DNA of 64,000 nt from Alopecurus myosuroides (GCA_028641055.1 CM054060.1:293618660-293682659), one strand, 5' to 3'; positions 1 through 12,049 are shown, counted from the stretch's first letter. Numbers and translations: made by a program. Notes: a model not told the origin generated them from the sequence alone.

Positions 1-508
1 CTATTTAAAACTTTGATCAAGAACCGCGGGAATGGAAGTCTGGCCGGAGAGGCACACGCGTGCTACGTCCTCGCGGATTTTTCCTCGCCGAGGTGGCGTC
101 CTCGCCGCCGGGAGGCGCACGGAGTTGGCTCTCTCGCCGGAAGGCGCGTGTGGATAGGGGCGAGATTGATCGGCAGCGAGGCGTGCTGGAACGGCTTCCT
201 CGCCTGGAGGCACGCAGGGATGGGTTTCTGCCCAGCCTCCAGCCTACCTAGCTGCCAGCTCACAGGTTCAACTCCGCCGCCGAGGATTTGGGTTGGCGGC
301 CACGTGGACACGCGCTGCTACGGCGAGGTGCGCACGCGGATGCCGGCCAGGGAAGGTTGCCTCTACGGCTGATTTGGGGAAGATGTCTACGGAAAGCTGT
401 TTTACCGTTTATTTTTTCTGCTCCGACTCGTGCGATTTCAACCTGGGCAAAACTCAACCTGTATCCCGCTTTTACGGGTCGGGAGGATCGCCTTCACTAG
501 AGATGCTC
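1..508. mobile_element. Right end of a Harbinger-like (PIF/Tourist) element
   Basis: The sequence CTAGAGATGCTC at 497-508 is the complement of the GAGCATCTC-type terminal repeat common in grass PIF/Harbinger elements. It is followed directly by TAA (509-511), the 3-bp target duplication of this superfamily. The interior is GC-rich and has only short overlapping open frames without recognisable domains. The left end lies outside the window, so element size and any encoded gene cannot be judged. A complete element with related ends occurs at 60323-61353. Calling it Harbinger-like is an inference from one end only. Confidence 0.5.
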
Positions 509-727
509 TAAGAACGCTACGGGTAGTGTAAAATGAACCGAGCACATAAGTTTTTTCATTAAGTGGGATAATTAAGTAGAAACAAGGGACAAACAATAAA
601 ATCCTAATAAACAATGAGAAAATAGTTAACATTCAGCGGACACAAAATTGCTTCACTCGTCCATAAAAAGAGCGGTACAATTAAAAGATATACGATTTTT
701 ACATTGTGCTCATGACACACTAAGAGG

Positions 728-3700
728 TCAAACATCTATAGAATATAGACCTACTAAACTATCAAAATCAAAATACCCAAAGCCTTTCTCTGGACCAATT
801 ATGTCATGCGAGTTTTGCATTTCCCAAAGTGGTAAGTTATCGTCAACAATGTAGCCTGTTGAAATAACAGCATGGGTACGGGTTTGGCCTCCCTCAACAT
901 CAGGGTTCGTCGGATCAAACCGATAAGTAGCTCCTGAGGCAAAATCCGATGGAAAATTTTTACTGATTTGAAGTACTGCTAGCAGTGGTCCATTTTCCCT
1001 GAGCTTCTGAACTACCGATGGAGTATTTAACTTGAACCAGCTTAATGTCTGATAGCCTGTAATCTTGTACCTTGATCCAGTACAACAGCCCTGCAGAATG
1101 TAAGATAGTAGGCAAGTGATCATGCAATCCTAATAAATAACTCTAAGCAACCAACAAAAACAGTATTCGCCCACTATTTTCATCAACTACGAAGAGACAT
1201 TAGACAGACCAAAACACAATAAGAGTATAAAGAACAAAAACCCCACCTCAAACTACCTCCAGCACATCTTTCTACTCCTAGATAGTTGCAAACTTGCAAC
1301 CCACTAGACCTATGGGTTAGTCATCTTCAATTCCTTTATGGGTGCACAAGTACAGTGGCGACAACCCGTAAGATCCAAGCAGGAAGAAAAATAGATCCAT
1401 AAGGCAGATGGCCAAACGGGACAGATCAGATGGAGGAATCAAGATGAATAGGACCCTGTGAACCTATGAGATGGTGATCAACCCAAGGAGCACTAAGCAA
1501 TAAATCAGGTGAGATGTGGTCCTCATTCTCTCTCTTACTGAACTTGACATCCTCATCAGGCCATCCTCTTTTATTTTGGTAGGTACCTTTTTTTTAAATG
1601 AAAGTACTCCCTCCGTTCCATATTATGACTTCCATGTGTCTAACTATAAATCCACCTAGACATGTTTTAGTCTATAGATACATCCATATTTGGACAAATG
1701 GAAGTCACCTAATATGGAACGGAGGGAGTAGTTGATAAAATCTCTAAATAGGAAAGTTTGCATGTCACTGCATGATTAAAAATCCGGATCACATTTTTAT
1801 TTATTTTCCAGTGGTCCATGGTACCCCAGCATATTGTTCGCCGAAATGCCATGGCGACTAATTTTCCCAGGAATAACTAATAAAGTATACAGATAAAAAT
1901 TGTAATTCCTAACATGTTGTATGCTTTATTTTTTGCAGATTAGTGGGGAAGAGTGTGAACCATATAAAGTGATATAGGCTGTTAACATGCTGTAGAGTGA
2001 AGATGGCGGAAGCGAATTCCATAGGTTTGAGCATCTGCATGTACTAGAGAGTTGATAATTTCTGTAGCTTATTTCATGGCACACATCCATTTTGAAACAA
2101 AGTGAATACTTTATAATCGGCAGTGATAGGTTCATTCTTATTCATAGCAATGATTAAATTTTTTTCACACTCATATGTCAAATTTTATTGTGATAAAATA
2201 GTGTGCTACTAATTCCGGCTGCAACATCTAGTTACAGTAAAGCCAATACATAAGAGTATTTATGATGTGGAAAGGGATGAATTCACACCGTTCGTACGTC
2301 AACTTTTCTACAGCTCCCACACAACAGCATTGAAGAACAAACTAGAACACCGGAAACAAAATACTCTACAAATGAGAAACAATAAACAAACTGCTATCCA
2401 CCACTCAGTACTTCCCATCACTGTAACTGTTTATGTCCTTTCACCAACAGGGTTTTTCAGCACAAATGGGAGCCACTTGTAATGGTCAGCAATATAGATG
2501 CATAGATTCAGTCTAACCAGCTGGACCGTCAGTCGGGAATGCATGTTCCCTGATCAAGCCAGGTGGGAGGACCGGGCAATTTGCGCCAAAACCCTCATGG
2601 CCTACTGTGCAAAGGTTCGCAATCCCATCCCAAACCCAATAAAGTCGCCAAGTAACATATACAAGTCAGTAAGCAGTACAATTGTGTTTGAGTATTCGCA
2701 TTTTTTATACCAAAGATTTATATAATATGCATTCTAGACTCTACAAACGCTGTTTTTTAAAGTAGAGTAAACATACCTACCTTGTTCAAAACTCAAAAAC
2801 AGCCAACTGAGAGAGTGATTCCAAGTACAATAGTACAAACAACAGAGGTCAAATAGAAAGCATAACAGCAAATCCACCTTGTTATGTGATGTGGATCTCC
2901 TTTCGCCTGGACCGCTAGATCGTATTTCTAGGTATGCAACTATGCACGTAAAGTGCTGATTAGATACATGCTGCTCCCACACATAAGTTTGTTATCACAG
3001 GGTGTTGGGTTGCTTTTTACAGATTTTATGGATGACTATGATTGAATCTATAATTTTCAAGCAGTGGCCAATATGATATCAGAAGTGAACTAATGCTGAT
3101 TTAATATAATCAAAATAATATTTGTCCTTAAGCAACCTGTTCCGCGGAAGTATTTACTCGAAGGAGGAAACATGAGTTAACACCAAAACGTACTTCATGC
3201 TGTAAAAATATAAGTTTGCACAAACATCCAATATAACACACAGCCAAAGTTACAGTAAGTTTTTGGTTCTTTAATAAAGCCTTGCCTGAAAGCTAAGCAC
3301 AACATACTCTCCTAAGAACAGAGCCAATGGGTAGAAGGTACAGACAATCACGAAAGCAATTGTAAATGTGACCATTTCGTTTGGTGGATATTAGATATTG
3401 TACCTTTTTGTAATCCTCATCGGTACGGATACCTACGCGCTTCAAGTTCCGAAGAATCATCCCCAATTCTGTGGATGAGGATCTTTGCTCAGATCCAAAT
3501 GTAGAAGAGGAAGAAATCCAGCTGGTGGCCATTTCCTCGAGAGAATCAACAGATAATTTGACGGAAATTCCTTTCATACAAAGCTTAGCTTCTACGAGAC
3601 CGCAAATTGCATTGTATAAGCATGTTGCTACAGTTGATTAAGATCATGGTTAGAAGCAAATAAAAATCTGCAAACAGGCAAAAAAGAATGAAATTTCTGT

Positions 3701-3858
3701 GATAATTTAGTACTGCACCCACATTTCAGTCCTTGATTACGTACAGCAGAAAGGATCACTCGTCCTTGATGTCGTCGTCTACGATAAGACCAGGATTTGC
3801 GGTACTTTCTGAAACATGGTCCCCCACGCTTGTACACATGCTTTACTTGGCCAACCAT
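728..3858 (-). CDS. Papain-like cysteine protease (C1A) lacking signal and propeptide
   Basis: A three-exon model on the minus strand keeps phase throughout: 3723-3858, 3404-3627 and 728-1090, giving 240 codons. Exon 1 carries NQG before the active site. The catalytic Cys codon (3620-3622) follows the first splice in a TCLYNAI context, where active papains have CWAF. Exon 2 continues with the helix ending VEAKL. Exon 3 contains the catalytic His (THAV) and Asn (QNS, normally NSW) followed by GPEKGFGYF, the usual end of the fold. So Cys, His and Asn are all present, but the Trp after Cys and the one after Asn are replaced. The protein has mature-enzyme length with no signal peptide or inhibitory prodomain, so secretion and zymogen control are unlikely. 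The 2.3-kb second intron holds a Stowaway MITE. The start was taken as the first ATG after a good acceptor at 3871; an upstream noncoding exon ending at 4067 is likely. It could be a diverged, non-proteolytic paralogue. Family assignment is firm; activity is not known. Confidence 0.72.
1607..1728. mobile_element. Stowaway MITE in the protease intron
   Basis: This is a 122-bp element with inverted ends CTCCCTCCGTTCC and GGAACGGAGGGAG, flanked on both sides by TA (1605-1606 and 1729-1730). That is the Tc1/mariner Stowaway signature. The interior is AT-rich and noncoding. It lies in the large second intron of the minus-strand papain-like gene. Confidence 0.93.
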
Positions 3859-4066
3859 TTGCAGGTTACTTCTACAAAACACAAATTAATTTGATATATG
3901 ATTATTTGTACTTTTTGTAATTCTATCTAACAAAGCTCTGACTGAGAGAGAACATAACAACAATTTGGGACTTAGTTGCGGACCAAAAGCCATGAGTACC
4001 AAATATCACATATCACGAGGATAGTTGTTGTACAAGCAAATAATAGTTTTGGACTGACGGTATTAC

Positions 4067-4670
4067 CTTTGAGATGAGGTCTGGCTAATGCTTGCCGGCC
4101 CTCCCGCTGTTCCCCGTGACCGGAAGACACTCCCAGTTGATCTGTCCGCTCAGCCTTCCCCGCTGAGTATGCTAGCTAGGTCCCCCGCCGCTGGTTCTCT
4201 TCACCAGTCGACGAACAGCACCACTGACGCTAGGTCCCCACGATTCGGCCGCTTTAGCCCGCCGCCGCCCAAACGTAAGAGTAGCTAGGGCCCCGCGACC
4301 GCAAGACACTCCCAGTCGACCTGCCCGCTCAGTCTTACCCGCCGCAAACCGCAAGTATGCTAGGCCCCCCGCCGCTGGTTCGCTTCACCGCCGCCGAACA
4401 GCACAAGTGACGCTAGGTCCCCGCAACTCGGCCGCTTTCGCCCGCCGGCGCCCAGACGCAAGAACAGCTAGGTCCGACGGCGCTCGTTCGCCCTTTCCCC
4501 GTCGCGGTGTGAAGTCGCCGCCGCCACAAACCTCCTTTTTTTCACCGCTCGGTCGCGTCGGCCGCCGCCGAAGTGGAGTGGCGTGGGATGCTAGAGCTAA
4601 TCCAAATTCCTTATCCCCTGCGGGCTGCGGGCGAGGATACCCTTCGCGTACCCTAAATGTGTCCATGGGC
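4067..4670 (-). other. Probable 5' noncoding exon and CpG-rich upstream region of the protease gene
   Basis: The minus strand shows a good splice donor (CAAAG then GTAATA) at 4067-4066, upstream of the acceptor at 3872-3873 that precedes the first ATG of the papain-like gene. The stretch above it is strongly GC- and CpG-rich compared with its surroundings, as grass first exons often are. Open frames exist on both strands but are low-complexity and share no known domain. The transcription start was not located. Confidence 0.4.
4112..4472. repeat. Imperfect tandem duplication, unit about 180 bp
   Basis: Two adjacent units (about 4112-4290 and 4291-4472) share the ordered blocks AGACACTCCCAGT, CTGCCCGCTCAG-like, AGTATGCTAG, CCGCCGCTGGTT, GACGCTAGGTCCCC and CGGCCGCTTT. 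They differ by scattered substitutions and small indels. The duplication lies in the GC-rich presumed 5' exon of the papain-like gene. Confidence 0.8.
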
Positions 4671-4763
4671 CGATCCTGGGGCGGCTTGGGTCCGGGTCCT
4701 CCTCCTTGCCGCCCAGACGATCTAATGCTTTCATTTCGCTAAGGAGATAGTTCTTGGGCCGGC
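4668..4763 (-). promoter_or_regulatory. Possible promoter segment with GGCCCA elements
   Basis: Copies of TGGGCC / GGCCCA (around 4668-4673 and 4756-4768) lie just upstream of the GC-rich 5' region on the minus strand. GGCCCA 'site II'-like motifs are common in plant promoters. No clear TATA box was chosen, so this is suggestive only. The next stretch, 4770-5155, shows no gene. Confidence 0.25.
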
Positions 4764-5155
4764 CCATTTAACTGTGTGTAATGTTTCTCACTGGCTGTCG
4801 GGTCCCACGGTCAAACAGACCCACCTGTCAGACAGCCATTTGTTCTTCTTCTAAATTGTTTGTGCATAGTGAGGTGGATGATCTATTTAAACAGGTGCAC
4901 ATCCCTCTAAGTTTCCAATGTGAGACTATTTTTTCACGTCCCCGCGTTCTGTACGTCACTCTGGGCAGTTGTCCTCCGCGATCTCTCGTACGCAGACAAT
5001 ATAGAGGTCCGTGAGCATAAGTGCGTTCTGCGTTGTTTGGATGCCAAATAAAAAAAATCATTAGTATTGTGTTGTTTGGAGAGTTGTGCCCCACGTTCAC
5101 TTGTGGATGGCGTCATTGCTTAATTTCGCTTTTTCTTCTCATATCTAGTAAATCT

Positions 5156-5411
5156 GCTTATAGTGGTGAGTAACATAAGGTAGTAACATACATGCAACAC
5201 GAGATTATATTACTACCTTCATAGTGGGTAGTAACAAATATGTGGTGTCATATTTATTAGCTTATAGACTCATAGTGTTTTGAAATATGTGATGTTAGAG
5301 TAACATAGATGGTTACCGCACCTCTTTCTTTCCTCATTTATTACTTGTCACATCAGATTTTTTTGCCTATATGGCATGCATGTTACTAGCTTAGTTACTC
5401 CCACTATGAGC
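5156..5411. mobile_element. MITE-like element with imperfect inverted ends
   Basis: The left end GCTTATAGTGGTGAGTAAC and the complement of the right end, GCTCATAGTGGGAGTAAC, form an imperfect inverted repeat. The similarity continues inward through a TAGTAACAT block. The interior is AT-rich and noncoding. No convincing target duplication was found, so the superfamily is left open; Mutator- or Harbinger-type MITEs are the main options. Confidence 0.6.
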
Positions 5412-5689
5412 ACCTGATGAAACAAGGGAGCACATAAAAGACAAAGCATCAAAATCTCTTGTAAGCGAGAATGGTACCCACGTGCGGCAATACTAGTATA
5501 CTGCACATGCATGCGAGCATCTAAATATTGGACAAAATGGAAAAAATGACCACCGAAATAGTATATGGTTGGTTGAATATCCGTTAAACTTCTTCAACTA
5601 TTTTTCGACCAAATAAATTTTCCCTTATTTCTATTAAAAATAAGTAAAAGCTAAAACAAAATCAAAAGTGCAAAACATTACTTATATTT

Positions 5690-8600
5690 TCTGTCATAGG
5701 AACAAAAATAAGCCAACTAGTGAAACGAAATTTTACCTTACACTAAACAAATCATGATTGAAAAATGGGAAAAAAAATAAGCTAAGATAAACGGAAAATA
5801 GATCATATGAAATAAAACGTGAATTGTAGATAAACTAAGTCTTTGACCATGGGTAGAAAAAAATCCAAGTAGTAAATAACATACCAAAGTGAAAACAAAT
5901 AATTGACCATAATTTTAAAAACGTGTAACAAATCACGAGTATAAAAATAGGAACAAAATGTAGAATGGTTTTTTTTTCACATCGGACACTAGTGTACAAC
6001 GGTTTCGAGAGAGAGAGAAATAGCTTCTGAGGAACAAAACTAATCGCACTATAATCGGAGCAAACATTATGGCGATGAAGAAACAAATTGATTATGCATG
6101 CGAAACAGATATCCTAAAAACTATGTTATCTTCGAATCAAGTACTTTATTTTTTTGAATTTTCGAATCAAGTACTTTACTCTATAGGAACAAGTGAAATA
6201 TTGAAGATAGTTTAAATATAGTGGAACAAAAATACAGAGTATTAACAAAACTAATTTCCCACAAAGGAGAATATTTTTTTAGCAACTAGAGAAACACAAT
6301 AATTTTAGCACCCAAGGAAAGAAATCACGAATACATGCAAAACTATAAAACGGGGGATTTGCATGGTAGAAAAATAGCGTGCATGGAATAAATTCTAAAT
6401 ACACTCCGAGCAAATATTTTGTAGTAAGTAAATAAGAGACTGTGAACATATCATAACTATGGCGCCAAGTTATGAGGGAGCAAGGTTCCAAGTTGATAAG
6501 AAATATCTAGTGGAACAAAATTCTAAGTTGTAAGAACTATATAGAGGAACAATTATACCTATATATAGGAACAAATTTCCAAGAATGTTGGCAAACAATA
6601 ACAATGTATAGTAACAAAAGGTCCATTAAAGTGGGAACAAGGTTCCAAAGTTAACAAGAACTATGTAGTGGAAAAAAGTTTCAAATTGATAAGAACTATC
6701 TAGATGACAGAACAAATTTTCATGAACGTAGGAACAAAATAAGAACCATATGTAGGAAAAAAATGTCTATTGATGTGGGAACAAAATTCCAAGTTCATAA
6801 GAACTATCTAGAGGAACACGGTTTCAAGTTGAGAAGAATTATCTAGATGAAGGAACAAAGTTCCATAATTATGGGAACAAAACCAGAACCAAATGTAGGA
6901 ACAAAAATCCGTTGATGTGGAAACAAAGTTCCAAGTTGATAAGTACTATTTAGAGAAGCAAAGTTCTAAGTTGATAAGAACTATGTAGATAAAAAAACTA
7001 TAAATAAATATAGAAACAAAGTTCCATGAATGTGGGAATAAAGAAGAACCATATGTAGGAACAAAGATCCATGGATGTGGAAACAAAGTTCCAAGTTTAT
7101 ATGAACAATCAAGAGGGAAAAGTTCCAAGTTGATAAGATCTATCTAGATGAAGGAACAAAGTTCCATGATTATGGGAACAAAACAAGAACCATATGTAGG
7201 AACAAAGATCCATTGACGTGGGAACAAAAGTTCCGACTTGATAAGTACTATTTAGAAACAAAGTTCTAAGTTGATAAGAACTATGCAGAGGAACAACCAT
7301 AACTAAATATAGGTACAAAGCTCCATGAATGTGGGAATAAACAAGAACCATATGTAGGAACAAAGGTCATTGATGTGCGAACAAAGTTCCAAGATTATAA
7401 AAACTATCTACAGGAACAAAGTTACAAATTGATAAGATCTATCTAGATGAAGGAACAAAGTTCCATGATGGGAACAAAACAAGAACCATATGTAGAAACA
7501 AAGGTACATTGATGTGAGAACAAAGTTCCAAGTTGATAAGTACTATTTATAGAAACAAAGATTTAAGTTGATAAGAACTATGTAGAGGAACAACTATAAC
7601 TAAATATAGGAACGGAGTTTCATGAATATGGAAACAAATCGAATCTACACGAGAAACAATTATCGTCTTTCAGTAACAAATATCGGCTAAAAAATATATT
7701 GCGAAGGAACAAATCAAACTACACGAGGAACAAATATCGGCCAAAATTATAGTGCGAAGGAACAATCGAACCTACACAAGGAACAAATCTCGTCTTCCAG
7801 GAACAAATATCGGCCAAAAATTATAATACGAAGGAACAAATCGAATCTACACGAGGAACAAATCTCGTCTTCCGAGGAACAAATATCGGCTAATAATTAT
7901 AGTATGAAAGAACAAATCGAATCTACACAAGGTACAAATCTTGTCTTCCGAGGAACAAAAATCGGTCTAAAATTATAGTAAGAAAGAACAACTCGAATCT
8001 ACACGAGGAACAGATATCGGCTAAAAATTATTGTGTGAAGGAACAAATTTCGTCTTTCAGGAACAAATATCAGCTAAAAAAATATAGTGCGAAAGAACAA
8101 ATCAAATCTACATGAGGAACAAATCTCGTCTTCCGAGGAACAAATATCGGCCTAAAATTATAGCGAGAAGGAACAAATCGAATCTGCACGAGGAACAAAT
8201 CTCGTCTTCCAGAAACAAAAATCAGCTAAAAAATATAGTGCGAAGGAACAAATCGAATCCAGACGAGGAAAAAATCTCGTATTCTAGGAACACATATTGG
8301 CAAAAAAATTATAGTGCGAAGGAACAGATCAAATCTACACGAGGAACAAATATCGGCAAAAAATTATAGTGTGAAGGAACAAATCAAATCTACACGAGGA
8401 ATAAATCTCGTCTTCCGAGGAATAAATATCGGCCAGAAATTATATTTCGAAGGAAGAAATCTTGTCTTTTAGGAACAAATATCGGCTAAAAATTATAGCA
8501 CGAAGGAACAAATCTCATCTTTCGAGGAACAAATATCGGCCAAAAATTATCGTAGGAATGAACAAATCGAATCTATACATGGAAGAAATCTCTTCTTCCG

Positions 8601-9090
8601 AGGAACAAATATCGACAAAAAATTATAGTGCGAAGGAACAAATCAAATCTACTCCCTTCATCCACGAATAAGTGTATGTTTTCATTTTTTTGCAGTCAAA
8701 TTTATGGAACTTTGACAAACTTTATTGGGAAAATTACTAGCATTTATGACACCAAATTAGCATCAATAGATTTGTGTTGATACGAGGTTTCAAAATATAC
8801 TATTTTGATTTCACATATGTTGCTACTATTTCCTACGAAGTTGGTCAAATTTTTAAAAAGTTGGCTAGTATAGAAACTAGATGTACACTTATTCGTGGAC
8901 GGAGAGAGTACACTTGGAACGAAGTCACACTGAGGAACAACTATAGTCTTCGAGGAACAAACGAATCAACATGTGAAACAAATGCAGCGTTTCAGGAACA
9001 AATCTTGCCTTACAAGAAAAAACAGTTAAACAATGGGGAACAAGTATGTAAAGAAGAAAGAAGAAGAAAAACGAAAAAAAGGAACGAATG
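5690..9090. repeat. Degenerate GGAACAAA-rich satellite-like array
   Basis: The motif GGAACAAA (variants GGAACAAC, GAACAAAG) recurs every few tens of bases over about 3.4 kb. Two higher-order patterns are visible. From about 6600 to 7620, longer units combine AAGTTCCA, TTGATAAGAACTAT and ACCATATGTAGG blocks. From about 7630 to 8650, shorter units of roughly 70-85 bases combine CGAAGGAACAAATC, TCGTCTTCC and AATATCGGC blocks. Short open frames here (for example 8112-8369) are repeat translations, not genes. The array resumes after the MITE at 8652-8908. Function and parent element are unknown. Confidence 0.85.
8652..8908. mobile_element. Stowaway-like MITE inserted in the repeat array
   Basis: This 257-bp element has inverted ends CTCCCTTCATCCACGAATAA and TTATTCGTGGACGGAGAGAG. 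It is flanked by TA at 8650-8651 and 8909-8910. GGAACAAA repeats continue on both sides, so the MITE entered an existing array. The interior is noncoding. Confidence 0.88.
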
Positions 9091-9308
9091 AACCTAATCA
9101 GCAAAAGCCATCCAGCTTGTGCGTGTCGGAGCTGCTCCCTGGGACGTAGCTATGGAAAAACGTACCTATGGAAAAGGAGCATGGACACAGCGTTAGGACG
9201 AACCAGAACGGACAAAAAACGAAATGGAAATGCATAAGTCTGAGGTTAAACCGTTGCACACGTACATGCAAAGGAAACAGTCATCTGGAAGTCGCATTCT
9301 CCTTCCTC

Positions 9309-9446
9309 GGGTTGTAGGTGGGGCGAGTTGCGGTTGTCCGCTACATGATTAAGCGGGACAGTCATACACTTGCGGATAACATGCGGGACACGTACGAATA
9401 TTCATCCCCACACCTACATGGATATCCAAGGCCTATCAGTGCCGTT
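9309..9446 (+). repeat. Left terminal inverted repeat of the MULE
   Basis: The clearest match to the right arm is the block TACATGGATATCCA (9415-9428) preceded by CCACAC and followed at matched spacing by CTATC and TGCCGTT. About 32 of 39 aligned positions agree over 9408-9446. The outer part (GGGTTG... with GCGG/CCGC blocks) aligns more loosely with the complement of 31350-31421. Confidence 0.6.
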
Positions 9447-9705
9447 CATCCATTGTTGGAGATCCGTGCGAATGTTTGACCAGCTTAGCGCGCCCCCGTG
9501 GTTCATGTCGCCATGGCCCACCAGCATCGCACGGAAGCGCGGCGAATGATTCTTAACCCCGAGCTCACACGGTCCAAACCACAAGGGCCTTTCGGTAACT
9601 TCATGACCATTGTGGGGACCACGCCATCTGTACCGGATCCAAAGCTCGGTCATCGTCTTCGTCTTAGTTTCCGCCTCCACTCTCGTAGCTCACCCAAGGT
9701 CAGCA

Positions 9706-10445
9706 ATGGCGGAACCCCCTGCCAGTTCTACCCCATCGAAGACGATGAAGGCGGAATACAACAGCTCTAGATCCAGTCCAAACCACCCCATCTCTTCTCC
9801 CACCTGTACTAGCCACTCAAACAGATGCAGTTCAAGATCTTGCGGCTCGATCCAATCGCAGCATTTTGCTTCAGTTAGCAAAATCGGAGAGGATCAGAAC
9901 GGCAACCCGACTCCATCCCCTCCTGTCTTGATTTGTGGATGCAAGGAGCCTGCCTGCACAATCACTTCCGGTACTGCAAACAATCCAGGACGGAATTTCT
10001 TGAAGTGCAGGAAGAGGATTAAGACACCGAGCTGCTCATGCCACAGGGGTCTCAAGGTACGTTTACGCACTTCTCCGATTTACTTATAGAAATTGTTTAT
10101 TGGTTGGCTTTGGGTACCGAAATCCTCCTGTAATCCCCTTTTGCGCAGGGCTGTTATCTCTGGGTCTGGGAGGATCGGCTAGAGGAATATGTGATGAGGA
10201 AATCCGAGTGGAACCAGGAGCAAGCCATCAACAACTTAATGCAAGAAGCAGCGACTCAGATTGGGTTGAAAGATCAAGAAATTAGCCGTCTCCAGCCCGA
10301 GCTTAATTCCTGCAATCAAGCCTCAAGGATTAGCACATCCACCCTGCAGCTCCAGGTCAAGGAAATAAACAGGAGCCGCAAGATCTTCATTTTTCTTGTG
10401 GTTGTTTTGTTTGCATGGATTTGTGCTTCAAGAAATCCTTGCTAG
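9706..10445 (+). CDS. GRF-type zinc finger, coiled-coil, C-terminal membrane protein
   Basis: Two exons, 9706-10056 and 10149-10445, join in phase and give 215 aa. Donor AAG/GTACGT and acceptor CGCAG both fit consensus. Residues 1-75 are Ser/Pro-rich and probably disordered. Residues about 80-130 form a GRF zinc finger: CGC, then NPGRNFLKC, then CSCH, with the exon junction followed by WVWED, matching the family's C...NPGR.F..C...C pattern. An acidic/Gln-rich coiled-coil helix follows, then a hydrophobic segment of about 18 residues (IFIFLVVVLFAWICA) just before the end, so the protein is probably tail-anchored. GRF fingers bind single-stranded nucleic acid in some proteins. Similar small GRF proteins are abundant in grass genomes, consistent with transposon carriage. 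It lies immediately inside the left MULE end and has no visible lesion. The role in transposition is unknown. Confidence 0.75.
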
Positions 10446-11860
10446 TGAAGTAGGACAAATATGCCTTCTAAATGGCAGGGCGCAAGCTTGTAAGCTTTAA
10501 TCAAAGAATATGTAATGGTGCCTTAGGTGGTAGAGATGCACTCGTTCCCTTTTTATCCTGTAATCATTGCACCAATCTATATGAAGATATTTTCTCCAAG
10601 TCAAGTTCAGACACGGCATTTTCTGAACTTTTGTTTCCTGGTAACATCTTGCTTTCTTCCCAGCAAGTGGTCTGTGCAATTAAGTAATTATTTCCCAATC
10701 TCAACATAAAGTTTCATAAGATTGCCAGAACCCAATGATCCCATTTATGATGGTGCATTTTTTTCTAGTCAAATCATGTTGGTGAAACCCATTATGGAGG
10801 CTGGAGATGAGGTACACCGCTATCCCTGTGTACTTACTACTGTTCCCATGTACTGCTCTCTTTCTTTTTCCTATCCTGACGTACAGTCTATACTGTAGAG
10901 CTTTTACAAGAGACTTGCGAGGCATAGGATCCCAAAGGGGCCCCCCAACCGCACACATCCCCCAACTTTGTTTTACATTACTTGGCAGAAGAAGGGATAT
11001 TCCTCAATCCCTTGAAATAGCATCAGTCTTGAGCATCTACCACATATTTTCATTGAAGGGCCAAGCTTCTCGGTGTCAAAGGTTTGTCTAATACATGATT
11101 CTTGGTTTCCTCCACTCTAGACATCTAGTCCTTCACCTAGATACAGACTTGCAGTAGCCTTTATCTAAGCTTATGATCCAGGCCAGATCTAAACTTTATC
11201 TGTCCTCTCTGGATCTAGAGTTGTTTGTGGAGAACAACTATACCTGCCTCATTCTGTGTGATCTTGAAAAGTGACAAGGCATACTCATTACTAGTCAGTC
11301 TTTCTTGCTGCTAGATCTGTGAACCCCATTAGATCTACATTTTCTTCCAATAGAAAGAAACCTTGAGAGCCTCCGATTTTTGAGACAGTAAATTGTTGCT
11401 AACTGAAGCAAAATGCTGGCTTACAAGCATCCAACCTGATTCCTCCGTTCTGCAATTTAAGTGCTACATTTGCATGGTTTTTTCATTCTAGTTCATACAG
11501 GTTTCTTAGATTTTTTAAGACGGCGTCAATGAATGCCCTTGTTGTCGTCCCTGATTATTACAAGGGGGTTTAAAGTCAGTTAACTATTCATTACAGAAGC
11601 AAGTGCCTTAAGAGTCTGTATCTAGATGAACTTTTGGGCATTATCAAGCAAGGATTTCACTCACTCATTAAGTTGATCCACTGTCAGGGGATTTTCTTGC
11701 TAGTTCTTGTAGGATACTTATATGCTTGTGGTCTTGACTGAAGGCCCTGTTTATAATCATTAGATCAAAGTCTACCATTGTTCAAAACAGTATAAAACTT
11801 TATCAAAAGCACAACTGCTTATGCTACCTCTTGTTATTTCATCCAATCACTCAGTACGAT
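10446..11860. other. Intergenic region between GRF gene and PMD-Ulp1-like gene
   Basis: No supported coding region was found. The open frames are short and lack domains or consistent splice context. The sequence may include the 3' UTR of the GRF gene and 5' noncoding exons of the next gene. Confidence 0.5.
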
Positions 11861-11861
11861 G

Positions 11862-11985
11862 TTTAGATGCTTCCTTGCTTTACTGAAAATATGATGCAAG
11901 ACAGCATTTTTTTTAACTATACACAGACATCATTGAGCACTTGCCGCTCAAGAATCTTTACATATAAGTATCACCACCTGTCTGA
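11862..11985 (+). repeat. Direct repeat A, copy 1 (upstream of plus PMD-Ulp1-like gene)
   Basis: This segment is homologous to 16532-16655. Both contain TTTAGATGCTT, then ATGCAA(G/C)AC, CAGCATT/CGGCATT, CACTTGCCGCTCA and TATAAGTATCACCACCTG in the same order and spacing. The copies differ by substitutions and small indels. They bracket the plus-strand PMD-Ulp1-like gene. Confidence 0.75.
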
Positions 11986-12049
11986 TGATAAATTGCTTGC
12001 TTTCTTTGCATTCACAGCGTGCTGACCAGGACAATTGTTCCTAATGCAA

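Noticed and set aside
8112..8671. Repeat-peptide ORFs rich in NKS/NKYR
   Set aside because: They are translations of the GGAACAAA array; frames open and close with repeat drift and have no gene context.
5690..9090. CRISPR-like array
   Set aside because: Repeats are degenerate, units vary in length, there are no unique spacers, and the genome is a plant's.
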